Source of the DNA: Symbiodinium natans
Lineage: Eukaryota; Sar; Dinophyceae; Suessiales; Symbiodiniaceae
DNA: 64,000 nt
Direction: 5' to 3'
Assembly (NCBI GenBank): GCA_905221605.1
Contig: CAJNDS010000735.1
Location: 754,001 to 818,000, forward strand
Both the position numbers and the translations under genes were made by a program. A model generated the notes under the pieces. That model did not search any database, was not told where the DNA came from, and saw only the letters and a program-made list of their open reading frames with translations. Positions 37,095-48,236 of the stretch are shown one piece after another (positions within the stretch are counted from its first letter, which is position 1; every line of letters starts with the position of its first letter).

Positions 37095-37439
37095 CTGGGC
37101 CTGCTATCGTTCCCCCCCTTTTGAAGGGGAACAGGGTTTAGGGTTTAGGGTGTAGTGTGTAGGGAAGTTGTGATAGCCCAAGACATGGGTTGTACTGATG
37201 ATGTAAATAGCAGGCCCGGTTTGAATTCCAGGGTGTCCTTGCAGGCGCTCTGGGATGAAATCTGACCGACAGGGTGTTGATTGAGGGGGGGTCACATAGG
37301 CTCGGAGGAGATTTTAGATACTCACCAGACCAGCGAAGGGATCCTAGAGGTGTTGTGATGTAGGCGCCTTTTTTGGGGCTACTTTGTGGCGTGTATCTCC
37401 TTCTCTGCCCTTCGCGTAGCTGTGATTCTTTGTTTCCTA

Positions 37440-38400
37440 AACCCCTAACTCTACACATCAAAGCTGTGAGCTTTCCTGTTCTGCTCCCGATACCCTAACA
37501 CTGCCCTACGCAGCCCGAACCCCTCCCCCCCACGAGAACTGTACAGAAGCCTTGCGCGTGATGAGATGGTAGCCTCTCGGTCCAGAATTGCAATTTATGG
37601 ACTCCACCCCCTAATTAATGAAACGTCGGGACGCAGGCAGTTAGCCTAAGCACCCCGAACCCATACGTGCTCCTAGGAGGCCCAATTTGTTGGTTCCACC
37701 AGCCTCTCTAGTTCTTTGCTCAGTTGGTTTAGGGTTTAGGGTTGAGGGTTTAGGGTTTAGGGTTCAGGGTTGGTTCAGGGTTGAGGGTTTAGGGTTTAGG
37801 GTTTAGGGTTTAGGGTTTAGGCCTGCTTAGCATAATCTGAGCATCTGCTTAATTGGTGGGGGGGCCCCCACCCCCCACCACAATAGGGGGGCCCCCACCC
37901 CCCCAACACAATAAGAAAGGCAGGGCGCCGCAATAATAAGACCATGGCAATGTATTGTTCTCTGTGAAAAACATGTGCAGTTTCACCGATCAGCAAGCAA
38001 AAAAGAAGCCTGCAAACAGGTTTTTGAACCTCCCCGGACAACTTTCTTCAAATGGTGGTATTTCCCCAGGCGAAACCCCCCTAAGGGAAAGTAGTCTTGC
38101 AGCCGGGTTTTCGGCAAGAAAAAGTTCTATAAATGTGGAAGTATTTGTTAAACAGATGCTGGGATTATGATAAGGACCCCAATAAGGTACCCCTAACTTC
38201 GGAAACCATAAACCCTAAACCCTACACCCCAATAGAGCCAACACACTGCAGGCCTTTCCTAAAGGGTGTCTGAAGCAAATTCGGGTATCTCTATGGATTA
38301 GGGTCTGCACTTCAGCGGAATCCCACGCCGAATGCCGCATAGCCGGCACAGACCCTAACCCCCAAACCCCAAACCCTAAACCCTAAATGAACCCAAACCC
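37440..38400. other. Stretch with no clear exon
   Basis: Contains a G-strand array (37727-37820), a hairpin of GGGGGGCCCCCACC repeats (37858-37905), and a family G fragment (38168-38208). The 71-codon frame at 37955 is not convincing. Confidence 0.4.
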
Positions 38401-38425
38401 TGAACCCTAAACCCTAATTCTGCAG

Positions 38426-38482
38426 GTGGCTGGACACCTCGGATGTCGGACCTGGCTGAGATCTGCCGCTGCACGCTGGGAT
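38426..38482 (+). CDS. Candidate exon
   Basis: ATTCTGCAG | GT GGC TGG ACA ... GGA T | GTTTAG. Reads GWTPRMSDLAEICRCTLG. C-strand array before, G-strand after. Confidence 0.45.
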
Positions 38483-38762
38483 GTTTAGGGGTTGGGGAGG
38501 ATTAGGGTTTAGGGTTTAGGTTTAAGGGCTTAGGGTTTAGGGTTTGGGGTTTGGGGTTTAGGGAGGGGGCAGATGTGGGGGGGTTGACTTCTTCTACACC
38601 CTAGACTGCAAGTAGTGATGAGATCCCCTCTATTCGGGTGCCGTCATCAGCTATTTCAGTGGGTCTTCCAGCATGTTCTTCGCTGATAGAACCCTAAACC
38701 TTAAACCCTAAACCAACATTCTCCATCTTAAACCCTAAGCCCTAAACCCTAAACCCTTTAAG

Positions 38763-38833
38763 GCGCACGGCAAATTATGTGCCAACGTGCAGCAGCTTGC
38801 TTTGGCTGCAGCTGTGGCTGTCTTGCACCACAG
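38763..38833 (+). CDS. Candidate exon, Ala-rich helix
   Basis: CCCTTTAAG | GCG CAC GGC AAA ... CAC CAC AG | GTGCAAG. Reads AHGKLCANVQQLALAAAVAV then LHH. Confidence 0.6.
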
Positions 38834-39199
38834 GTGCAAGAGCTGGCCCTGCAGCCGAACACATTTTCTGCATGGCTTGGGGTTTAGGGTTTAGGGTTCA
38901 GGGTTCAGGGTTGAGGGTTTAGGGCTAAGATGGGTTTACGTAGGGTTCAGGGCATCAATTGGGATCAGGCAGCCTGCATCTTCCTATGAAGCCGCGAACC
39001 TCCCAATAGACAAAGACCGGCACCCCTGAGATGGCAGGTCGGTTTAGACTTTAGGGTTTAGGGTTTAGGGTCTAGGGTTTAGGGTTTAGGGTTTCTCCCG
39101 CGGCATGTTGCATACAAGCTCACTGCATGTCACTGAGTTTCCAGTAGCCGGATGGGCGATTCTTCCCTGCAATCACTTCAGAAGGCCCTTGCTAGGATT

Positions 39200-39316
39200 G
39201 ACTAGGATGCCCAGTAGTACCCTTATTCCCATTTTGGGGGGTTTAGGTTCCCTTATAAACCCCTTTAAGCAAAAAAGGGGGCACCCTTTTTAAGCCTTGG
39301 TTACTGGGCAGCCTAG
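39200..39316. mobile_element. Family E inverted-repeat element
   Basis: AGGATGCCCAGTAGTACCC ... AAGCCTTGGTTACTGGGCAGCCT. Confidence 0.75.
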
Positions 39317-39336
39317 GATTGATACCGGGATGACAG

Positions 39337-39421
39337 GGCCGACTCGCCCATCCTGCAACCTTTTCAAGTTGACGGTTCTCATCGCCCGGCATTCTGCAAC
39401 GGTGGACCCTCTTTAGCCTTT
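39337..39421 (+). CDS. Candidate exon
   Basis: GGGATGACAG | G GCC GAC TCG ... Reads ADSPILQPFQVDGSHRPAFC then NGGPSLAF. Donor uncertain (GTGGTA follows). Confidence 0.5.
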
Positions 39422-39424
39422 GTG

Positions 39425-40160
39425 GTACTTCACCGTAACTTTAGATCCTTACCCTTTTTGGGTTAATTGGGTTTCTTAATAAAGCAGCTAAAAGTTTAGT
39501 TTTTAGCTACCCTCCTGAGTGCAGCCAAGTAGCGTGCGAGCCATTGTCAGGTACTCAACCATAGACCCCTGCGACCGTGGGCAGTGCCGGACAGCATAGA
39601 CAGTTGTGAGAGTGTCTGGATCCGAATTCACAAGTACCATGCGTATAGACGTATAGGCCAGATACATGTGCGCGTGCTAAGCCATCACGGGCACTGCCTG
39701 GCAACATGGGGCAGTCAGGCTAAAGCAGACTTTGCCCTCACCTTGGGAGCGAATTGAACCCTAAAAAAGCTTCTTGTTGGTCCACTGGCTTGAACAGGCA
39801 TTGATTGCATCTTGAACCATAAGGTATAAGATTAGAGTTCATGTCGTCCCCAAGGCTCATTGCAGTTTTTGGTGGCACAGGCGCAACACCGGCTTGTCCA
39901 GCCCAACCTCAGGAGCCGCCACATACTCTCCGCCACATCGCGCACGTTGGACACACGAGCTGCTGGCAATGTGATGTGGCGCACGGGAGAAAAGTGCTCG
40001 CTATGGGGGGGACCCACAGAAACCCTGTGAATCCCACCCCACCTCAACCCCCCCCCCCCAAGCCCCCCCAAGCGCTAAGCCCTAAACCCTTTGCCCTGGA
40101 CATCTCGAATCCAAGTAAACCAGTGGACCGAATTAGGGCTTAGGGATGTTTAAGGTGAGC
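39425..40160. other. Unassigned stretch
   Basis: A weak hairpin (TACCCTTTTTGGGTTAA ... TTTTTAGCTACCC) near 39450-39512. Two overlapping open frames around 39840-40140 are not convincing. Confidence 0.3.
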
Positions 40161-40191
40161 AGTCTGAGCTCCTTGAAAAACACACGCGCAG

Positions 40192-40247
40192 ACGCTGAAA
40201 AGAGTTCAAGGTGCGCCTGAGGACCCAGAGTGCCGAAAATGGGACAT
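40192..40247 (+). CDS. Candidate exon
   Basis: ACGCGCAG | ACG CTG AAA ... GAC AT | GTTTAG. Reads TLKRVQGAPEDPECRKWD. A donor after TTCAAG at 40210 is an alternative. Confidence 0.45.
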
Positions 40248-40255
40248 GTTTAGGG

Positions 40256-40500
40256 TTACTATAGGGGTCGGGAAAATTACTAGTAGTAGTCCCTTATGGC
40301 CCCTGCAATTATGCTACGAGAGCCCCCCCAAGACCCTATTCTAATTCTCAAGGCGCCTATATTAGGGCTCTGGGAGGCCAGGGTAGTATAGGGCCTTAAT
40401 AATTCGAATCCGGCTTGGGGCGGGCTTATCATAGTAGCATTCTAAAGGGACCATAAATGAATACTATTGGTAATTATTCCGACACCTATATAACATGGGT
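40256..40500. mobile_element. Two family F elements in opposite orientation
   Basis: 40256-40370 reads AGGGGTCGGGAAAATTACTAG ... TCAAGGCGCCTATA; 40384-40500 reads the inverse (AGGGCCTTAATAATTCG ... ATTCCGACACCTATA). Confidence 0.65.
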
Positions 40501-40829
40501 CCAAAAATCCGAAACATCACGGAGACTCTACAGGAATCTCCTTAAGGCCCAAGTATTTTCTAGTTTGTTTGGTAAGACTGGCAACCTTTACCTCCCATGC
40601 TTTGCCTAGCCCGACAAGGACGGGCGCAAGACCCCCGTGCTTATTTTTACCTGCATATCTACCTGGAGCAACCGTTCTGTGCCCTTAAAAAAGGAGATGT
40701 ACCTTTCATGATTGGTATAGTTCCCTGTTCTTAAGGTACCGGGTATTCCAGGTCGAAGGGTGTCCCTAAACCCTAAGCCCTAAGCCCTAAACCCTAAACC
40801 AACCCTAAACCCTAAACCCTAAACCCCAG

Positions 40830-40875
40830 GATGCTTTGCCTCCTGGTGCTGTACAGCGCCGTGATGTGCATCACC
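40830..40875 (+). CDS. Candidate exon just upstream of the LTR element
   Basis: AACCCCAG | G ATG CTT TGC ... ATC ACC G | GTACGG. One frame is hydrophobic (MLCLLVLYSAVMCIT); another (DALPPGAVQRRDVHH) is also open. The LTR element lies in the following intron. Confidence 0.35.
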
Positions 40876-40950
40876 GGTACGGCCAGGGGCCTCAGTGGTT
40901 GCTTTCAGCTGCTTTGTTTAGGTTTAGGGTTTGGGGTTTAGGGTTTAGGG

Positions 40951-41224
40951 TACGGGGGGACAACCAGGGAAGGAAACCAACTCCCCTAATCGCCCTGAAC
41001 CTATATTCCAGAAACAAACGAGAACACGGATAAGAGCAACCCAGGGGGGAAGGAAAGGGGGAAGGAATCCACACCCTTACCAAACCCTAAGAACCCAGGC
41101 ACTACTTTTTGAACTTGTGGCTTTCTGTCCAAGCCCATCTTGAGCCAAACATGTTATCCGGGTTCATTAACCCTTCCAACTCTCAACACTAACTCTTTTC
41201 TACAATACCAGTTGCAGCTCCGCA
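40951..41224 (-). repeat. Downstream LTR (3' in element sense)
   Basis: Lacks the 13 bp CCAGATCGAACCA present in the other copy; the lost segment is bounded by CCA at both sides. Contains an SL-like stretch on the minus strand at 41139-41161. Confidence 0.92.
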
Positions 41225-41237
41225 CTCCCCCTGTCCT
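41225..41237 (-). promoter_or_regulatory. Polypurine tract
   Basis: Minus strand reads AGGACAGGGGGAG directly against the LTR start TGCGG, the expected place for plus-strand DNA priming. Confidence 0.7.
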
Positions 41238-41595
41238 AGGATTTCCTAGGACACATTGGAGGTGCAGATCTTTGGCCAAAAACTGCCATTAGGGCAGCAG
41301 CCAGCTGCTTGAAATGCACAATATGGTTTTACGTCTACCAGGACGAAATTATAGCACATTGGCTAAATCCACTAACCATAGAGAATCTTTTTTCACCATG
41401 ATCCTCTCATCACTGAAGACTCCTTGGCCTTCTTCACCACAAACCGTGGTCTTCGCTACGCGAAAAGCTACTGACTTCTACTATCAGGGATTTCCATACC
41501 CTTAATAGTAACCACCACATTTGTCAGCACATTGGCTGTTCCAGCGCACCTGTCTCCAGAAAGAGAAAAACCATCCCTTCATCCATACCATCCAA
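41238..41595 (-). other. 3' untranslated part of the LTR element
   Basis: Between the last stop codon and the polypurine tract. Includes the palindrome CCTAGGATTTCCTAGG-like segment at 41237-41251. No domain seen. Confidence 0.5.
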
Positions 41596-44500
41596 TCACT
41601 TCTTTTTCCGATTGTTGGCAATCTTGAGGTGAAGTTGCAGCAGAATATACTCCAGGTCCGAAACTGCAAGAACAGGATCCTGTACGCCCCTTTGAATTGA
41701 GGATACCAATCCTTCTCTTTTTGCGTCCTCAATCGCTTGGCAAGATTGACCCAGCTCTGCACTCACAGCTGTAGACGCTTGCGCATCCACATCAGGAGGA
41801 CGATCCTTTTCCTCAGGACCTTTCACCACCACCACTTCTCCCTTTTTGGGACTCTGACTTTTCTCCTTCTTCTTCGCCTTTCCACCGACGTTTGACTTTG
41901 TGCGCATTTTCGAGGCTTTTTCCCCTGCAGAAACCGCCGCATTGGATGATGATCCACTCTTCTCAATGGTCGCCGGCATCTTCTTCGGCTTTGGAACCAG
42001 GAGAGTGTAAGGATCTTCGATAACTGCAGTTTTCCTCTTCTTTTTAACCTTTTTCTTCTCTTCTTCAACGGCAACCTCCGTCTCCGAAGTCTCAACCACT
42101 TCTTTTTCGGCAGGAATATCCTTGCTGGACTCCCTTTCTAGGGACCTCTTCTTGCCCCTTTTGGGATCTTTTTCTTCTTCCACGTTGGCTCGCTCGAACC
42201 ATATCCTCAGGTCATTGACCCATTCTTCCACCTCCTCGAGCGAAACCTCATACGACTTCACTACTTCGTGAAGTTCCAGCACGGTCAACATACCAGTGGT
42301 CCACGAAACCCATTCTTGATCCATTTGGTCAGTATCTCCAGTGAACTTCAGGAGTTTGAACAATGGGTCCGCCTCTGCTCGAGCCAAATCTGGCTTGCCA
42401 TTGGACAGAAATGAAATCGCCTCCATCAACAGTTCCGTCATTTTGGTATCATCGTCATAAACCATAAAATCCTCCTCACCATCATCGAACTGTTCAGGAG
42501 AGATCTCCTTTTCACCACCATTTGCACCAGAACTTCTCCTTGGACCATCCCTTGGGGGCGTCCTTGGAGACCTTGGCCTCTGTTCATCCAGCGGAACACC
42601 ATGCTCGAAGACACACCTGTCACCAAAACGACACTTCCCAGACCGAGCAAACTGGATGCACCTCACACCAGTTGCATCATGCGAGAACTCACAATCCTTT
42701 CCAGCGAAACAGTCTCTCCCTGCCACATAGTATTTGCACCAATACGAATGTAGCACCACATCATCTTCCGAATGGATGAATTTGCAGTCTTCACCAAATT
42801 TGCAGCGATCTTTCCCCTTGCCGAACCAATAGCAGAAGCCTTTCTTCCTCTTCTCCAAGCGCTCTGCCTCGTACCGGTCCATAGGGCGATTGTGCTCTAC
42901 ATGAACATTGCCATGTACCTGGGGACTGCTCCCTTCACCCGACGTGCTATCAGTAGTTGGTGCTTGGAGTACAGCTGGAAAACCTGGCCTTGGTCCTACC
43001 ACCTTCATGATTGGTTTTCCGCCAACTCCTGAGCCATGCTGAGACGATCCAAAAACATTGAACATCTTCGTGAAGGCCTTTCTAGTGCCAATCTTCTGCA
43101 CCCTTTTGATTGGACATTTCATTGCTCCAACCTTGCATCCAGATGCGTTCAAACGACACAACCTCCTATAACCAACTCTATATCCCTTCTTCCAAAGAGC
43201 CATAAGAATTTTAGAGGCAGTAACATTCTCCACCTCTACCTTTTCCAATGGTCCCTCACTTCCCGGAACAAACCCATCCATATCTGAAGACCTTTCCATC
43301 TTTTTTGACACCACTTCGTCGAGGTAGTCTTCCGAGATCCAGGGTAAGTTCCTCTTAGAGGAAGGATTGTCATCATTGCTTGGTCCTTCACCAGGATACC
43401 CTTTTGTGCTGTCAAAGATCTTACCAGTAGTGCGGTCCTGCATAGAGAAATTGGAAGCAACGCGAGAGTACACTGACCACAAGAAAATCCTTGTGCCCGC
43501 CAGTCTTGACGACCCACTGGATGTCTCCTCTTCCGGAGAGACTTCTGGCGCTTTGCCATCCCTTCCAGTGTCACCAAGTGTCTCACCTCCAGCATCTTCA
43601 ATGGGAATAAGGGATTCATTGTTCCCTTGATCTAGTACCGCATCTTGTTGATCGGGGATCTCCAGCACCATTCCTGTAGGATCCACTTCCTCATCAGCAT
43701 CGTCGTCCATTCTTCTCCAGAGAACCTCCAATTGATCAGCGCAAGTCGCCGCCTGAAGGAACTCCATCATTTGGTCCCTCCCGTGCTGCCAGAGAAATTC
43801 GGAATTCACCACTGTCCCTTGGCCTCCTAGTCTAAGGAATGGAGCGACCAGATTGGCTACCCTTGCCATAAGTTCCACATGAACTTCCATGCCTGGACTG
43901 CGACTCCAATCATAGGCTATTGCCTCCATAGCAGTTCCAAACTTTTCAGTATTTCTGAATTCCTTTTCCAGGCCAGGAGAAAGCAGCGCACCCATCACCG
44001 AAAGAGGATAATTTCCCACCACCGGCAAGCACGGATCTTCATGGAACGAATGATGCAAATCACCGTAGTGTCCTTGATCTCTCCTTTCAAAAAGGAGTCT
44101 CCCAGTATTCAACTGGGCATTCAGTTCATCCACTTGAACCATTTCAGCACATATTCTCTGTGCCGCAGTCGCTATTGCCGACCAGAGAGCACGATCTGCC
44201 AACCCACGACGCATAACCCACATAGTTGTCGCCGACTGAATCAGTGTACCAGGGTCATATGCCATGACCACCAATGCACCATCATCCATTCTCTGATCAG
44301 TATCATCTTCCAATGCCAGGTTCAAATCCTGTTCGCTTGCACCTTCAGATGACATGCTAATAACCAAGTTTCGATCCATTTTATTGGATCCCTTCTGATA
44401 GTCCTTGTGCCCCACAGGCAACTTGCCGACAGCAACCTTCCAATAAATCCGAGTCAGAAGACCTTTAACCAGCAATTGCTGAGGAACATTCTTCACCGGA

Positions 44501-45485
44501 CGAACATCCAATGTCTTCGCACCATCACCACGGAGTTCATTGCTCCCACCTTCTCCTTCGTTTTGGTCAGTCTCCTCGCCAGGAATTTGCACTGCTCCTT
44601 CCAGCGCCGTCTCCTGTCCAGCCACTTCTTGCCCAGGAAGAACTTGAGCGCCTTCAGATACATTCACCTGTCCAGCAACACCTTGCCCAGGTAAAACCTC
44701 ATCCGTGGAGCCCACCGCCAGCGAACCAACCATAACTGAACCATCCCTTGCTCTTTTTTGAGACTGTTCAGTTCGACGAGAAGGTTGTGGTAGCGAAAAA
44801 ACTTGTGAAGTCACTTCTTGGCGGGTCTCCCCCCGCGACGCTTTGTCGCGCCCTTCGCCAAGGTGAACCGATTTTTTCGGCCCGTCATTGGGGCCTGAAG
44901 AACCACCCTGCGGAACATTGCCACGAATCGCAGTTCTCTGTGAATCCCTTTCTTGCAAGAAGATTTCCTTCAGGCGTTGTGCGGCATTGGTCTCCTCCTC
45001 GCTTGAATCGCTTGAGGAAGCGGCATACGAGACCAAAGCCTCCGCCTGTTCATCATCATCCACCACATCTGCCCACGCTCTGCTGAACCGATACGACAAC
45101 CCACCACGAGGCTTCAGTTCCAGTGGCTTCGGCTTTTCCACCACTTCCGCCGGCTGCACCCGTCGTTGTGATCGAGAGCGTGGCACCTGTCGCACCTGTT
45201 TTTTGTCCAGCAAGGGCCTTCCCCTTTTCACAGGGTTTGATCTTGACCGATACTTTTTTGTTGGCGGGTTCACCGGCGGCATTCCAACTCCCACCAACTG
45301 CAGCTTCTGTACGCACAGCGGAGACCTCTGCGCAAGCGTCCAAGCATCACGGTACCTGACCTTATCAAAAAGCTCCCGATAGGAGCCTCTCGGCATGGTT
45401 TTTGCACCGGAGTCTTCAGCTTCACGCACCTGAGTGAGGGTTCGCACCGCCGCTCTTCCAGTTCCTTTGCTCCCAGAAAAAAAAA
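41596..45485 (-). CDS. LTR element ORF3: CCCH zinc-finger, lysine-rich tail
   Basis: The open frame extends to 45558, but the natural entry is the T9 tract (plus-strand A9, 45477-45485), where ORF2 would continue by a +1 shift. Three CCCH fingers lie at about 42600-42850: C-x9-C-x5-C-x3-H, C-x8-C-x5-C-x3-H and C-x8-C-x5-C-x3-H (cores CKFGEDCKFIH, CFAGKDCEFSH, CRFGDRCVFEH). Before them is a 600-residue region with no recognised domain, rich in Asp/Glu. The C-terminus has Lys-rich nuclear-localisation-like runs (KKKVKKKRK; KKKEKSQSPKK). Stop at 41596. CCCH fingers bind RNA in known proteins; here a Gag-like RNA-packaging role is inference. Confidence 0.7.
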
Positions 45486-48236
45486 GGTTGGACCCGTACA
45501 GATGCATCGGAAGGAACTGCTTTTTCCGGTCCTCCCGGACGATAGCGGACATCACCAACCAATTGCAGAATTTTGCATGCGGTCACTTTGTTGATCCCTT
45601 TGTCAACCAAATCTTCCACAAAGATGAACTCTTGCAAGTCCGACACATTGGTCACACCAAGTGTAATCATCACCTCACTTACATGAGGGGTATACACCCA
45701 CAGGTGTTCGTTGCGAGCCATCCAATTTTCAATTGGCTCCTCCGGATTTTGAAGCCGAGTACCAGTGGATTCAGCCACCGAATTCTTTTGTTCATCAGCT
45801 TCTGCTTCATCCAGAATACCTTTTTCACCTTCTTTTTGTGACACATTGGTCATTTGCAGCGCTTTTGGTGCCGAGGATGAGGAAGATTCAGCTCCCCCAC
45901 TCGCAGGTGGCTGAAAAGTGCTTCTGTCCGAAATTTCCCATCCTCTCTCCTTTTCAAACCGGACCTGATTGGCCACCTGTACCAAGTGTTTCAGGAGCGT
46001 CAGCCGCTCATCTGACATCTCGTCGTGGGAGTACTTGCAGAAATTTGATCCTTTCCGGCAACGTCCTCTGAGGTAATAATCGAAACAGCAATGGTGGAAC
46101 CCTGCGTCCCTTAGTGCCTTCCTGGAAGCATTGTCCCAAGATTTGCCGGGCTCCCAAGTCCCTTCCAATGCTATGTCATCGTTGTGACGATACCTGCATG
46201 TAGTCCCATATTTACAACCACCTTGATTGTAATACAGACACAGACGACCTTTTGGCTCACCCGACGTAGGTTCACCCTTTGATGCACCTTTGCCAAAATT
46301 GTACTTGGCCCGGAAGGCTAAATCCTCCCGCTCCTGCTGTGCCTCATCCACTGTACCTTCCTCTGTGGGAGGGTCACCGATGTTCCCATCCTCATCTTCA
46401 GCTTCTTGGCTGTTCTTTGGATCAGTTGACCCCCCTTCTGGCCAACCTTCACCATAACGACGATGCTCATAGGGACAACCATCACCATTGCGACACCTTC
46501 CCTTATTGAAGAACTTGCACAGTTTGCTGTATCCAGGTGACACAGTCTGTGGAGTCATGTGAGCCTTTTTGTACTGGTCAGGGTCCATGTAGGCTTCCAT
46601 TGGCTTGTTCTCCCTTTTGCTCATGGATTGCACTGCACCATCAAGCTCCTGCAAAAATAGCTTGGTGTCCAACCAAAGCGCGTTCCAAAACTCATCTTCC
46701 CCTTGATTCAGCACCGTTGCCACCGCTTCACCCACAACTGGTCGAGTAAATCTCCTTTTTCTGCATGCCAGTTCGAAAAGCGCGTTGTGGTACTGTTTTC
46801 GGGAAAAAGTGGTTAACTTTCCCAAGCCTGTGCTTTCTGTACCATCAGGCTTCCAACCATCATTTTGCAAGATGCCATACGCGCGCCGAGCTTCCGCATT
46901 GAGGAATGCATGATCTGCAACACACTCCTGTAGCTCTTCCATTGGGCGACCCAACAGCATCCCAGTGATTTTTCCAACATAGGCCTCATCTTCGTTTCCA
47001 TTCTCCAGAAGAGCTTTGTAGATCTTTTCTCCATAAAGTTGCCTTTCCTCTCGTTCTTCTGAGGATAACTCCTGTACCACAAGCTCTTCATCGGATTGCT
47101 CTTCTTCCTGTTTCCAGTCCCATTGACCGTTGGAATCTTGGTACCATTGACCAGCATACCATGAATCCGTCCACCACGTACTCCAGCCGCTGGGTTTCCA
47201 TTTCCGCAGCGTCGAAGAAGAGTCCTCCACGTCCTCTTCCAAAACCAGAAAGGTGTCCAAGATTATGGTACCATCATCTTCCACTCGTTTCACTGTTCCA
47301 TTGACAGTATCACCAAACCTGAACTGACATGTATTGTTCCCTTCTGCAGGAATCAATACATTCAAATCACCATGGTCCAAAAAGGCTCCATACCCATTGA
47401 TGCAGCGCACTAGACCCATGATCTCATCTCCCTCTTGATAGCAATGTTTCCCAGGTGATTCCAAGGCTCCCGCTCGGGGCACTTTCTTTGCATGCTCTTC
47501 AGAAACCACCTCTGTATCATCGGCTCCTGGCGCATCCTTTGTCTTCACCTTTGGGTCACACTGCTCGTCCTGCTCCACGAGTCCCACAGGCTCATCTCCT
47601 TTGTGCTCCTGGATTTCAGGACCTCCCTTTTTTTCCGCCAAAGGCTTTGCCTCATCTGCTGCAGTTCGCTCGGTGTCGACTTCCGGCGAACTTCCAGACG
47701 GCAACACTTCTCCCTTCATGGGAGTGGACCCATCATTGGAGTCCTTTGTCACACCTTCTGCAGCAGGCAAATTTTCTTCCACTGCAGGGCGATTGAGTTG
47801 ATCATCCACGGCAGGCACACTTTCTTCCACCGCAGGCTCCTTTGGTTCCATGGTTTCCAAAGGAGAATTGCCACCATCGTTGACCACAGCTGCCTCATCG
47901 GCTCCGGTGTAGCCCTTGCTATTCCGTTCCTCGCGGCTAACTTCAGGTTGCACCAGTGCGTCCACCTGTGAACCTCCATCATCAGCTGCTGCGGAGACCT
48001 GCGCCCCATTGTTGCAGTCGCCCGTGGAGAGTGACCCCATATGCACCTCAACCCGTGCTTCCTTCGCACTCCAGGTACTATCTGGCGCATTGACCCGCGC
48101 ATCATTGGCGCTCCAGGCCTCATTTTTCAGATCTTCCGTGTCTCCAGCTATTCCAGAAGCTTCTTTTTCCCCTTGAATGGCAGGATTCTTGGCACCAAAC
48201 GAAGAGACCTCCTCAGTCGTAATGCACAACTTTTTT
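45422..48236 (-). CDS. LTR element ORF2: S1-like, MLLE (PABC) and CCCH domains
   Basis: Frame is open from 48541; the portion above 48236 overlaps ORF1 and is not protein-like, so entry is probably by a +1 shift at T6 (48231-48236). In order: acidic low-complexity region; S1/OB-like segment at about 47250-47435 (MGLVRCINGYGAFLDHGDLN ... FGDTVNGTVKRV); Trp-rich linker; MLLE domain at about 46860-47045 with YVGKITGMLLGRPMEEL, matching the KITGMLLE core of poly(A)-binding protein C-termini; three CCCH fingers at 46455-46530, 46175-46250 and 46015-46095 (CRNGDGCPYEH, CKYGTTCRYRH, CRKGSNFCKYSH); then a helical segment (DKGINKVTACKILQLV). MLLE domains bind PAM2 peptides; here this would link the element to host translation or mRNA proteins, which is inference. 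Confidence 0.7.
45477..45485 (-). other. Frame-change site ORF2 to ORF3 (T9 on the coding strand)
   Basis: Coding strand CAA CCT TTT TTT TTC TGG in ORF2 versus AAC CTT TTT TTT TCT GGG in ORF3, again +1. Confidence 0.5.

Noticed and set aside
45123-45382. Plus-strand open frames over the LTR element ORFs
   Set aside because: Shadows of the minus-strand coding sequence without domains of their own.
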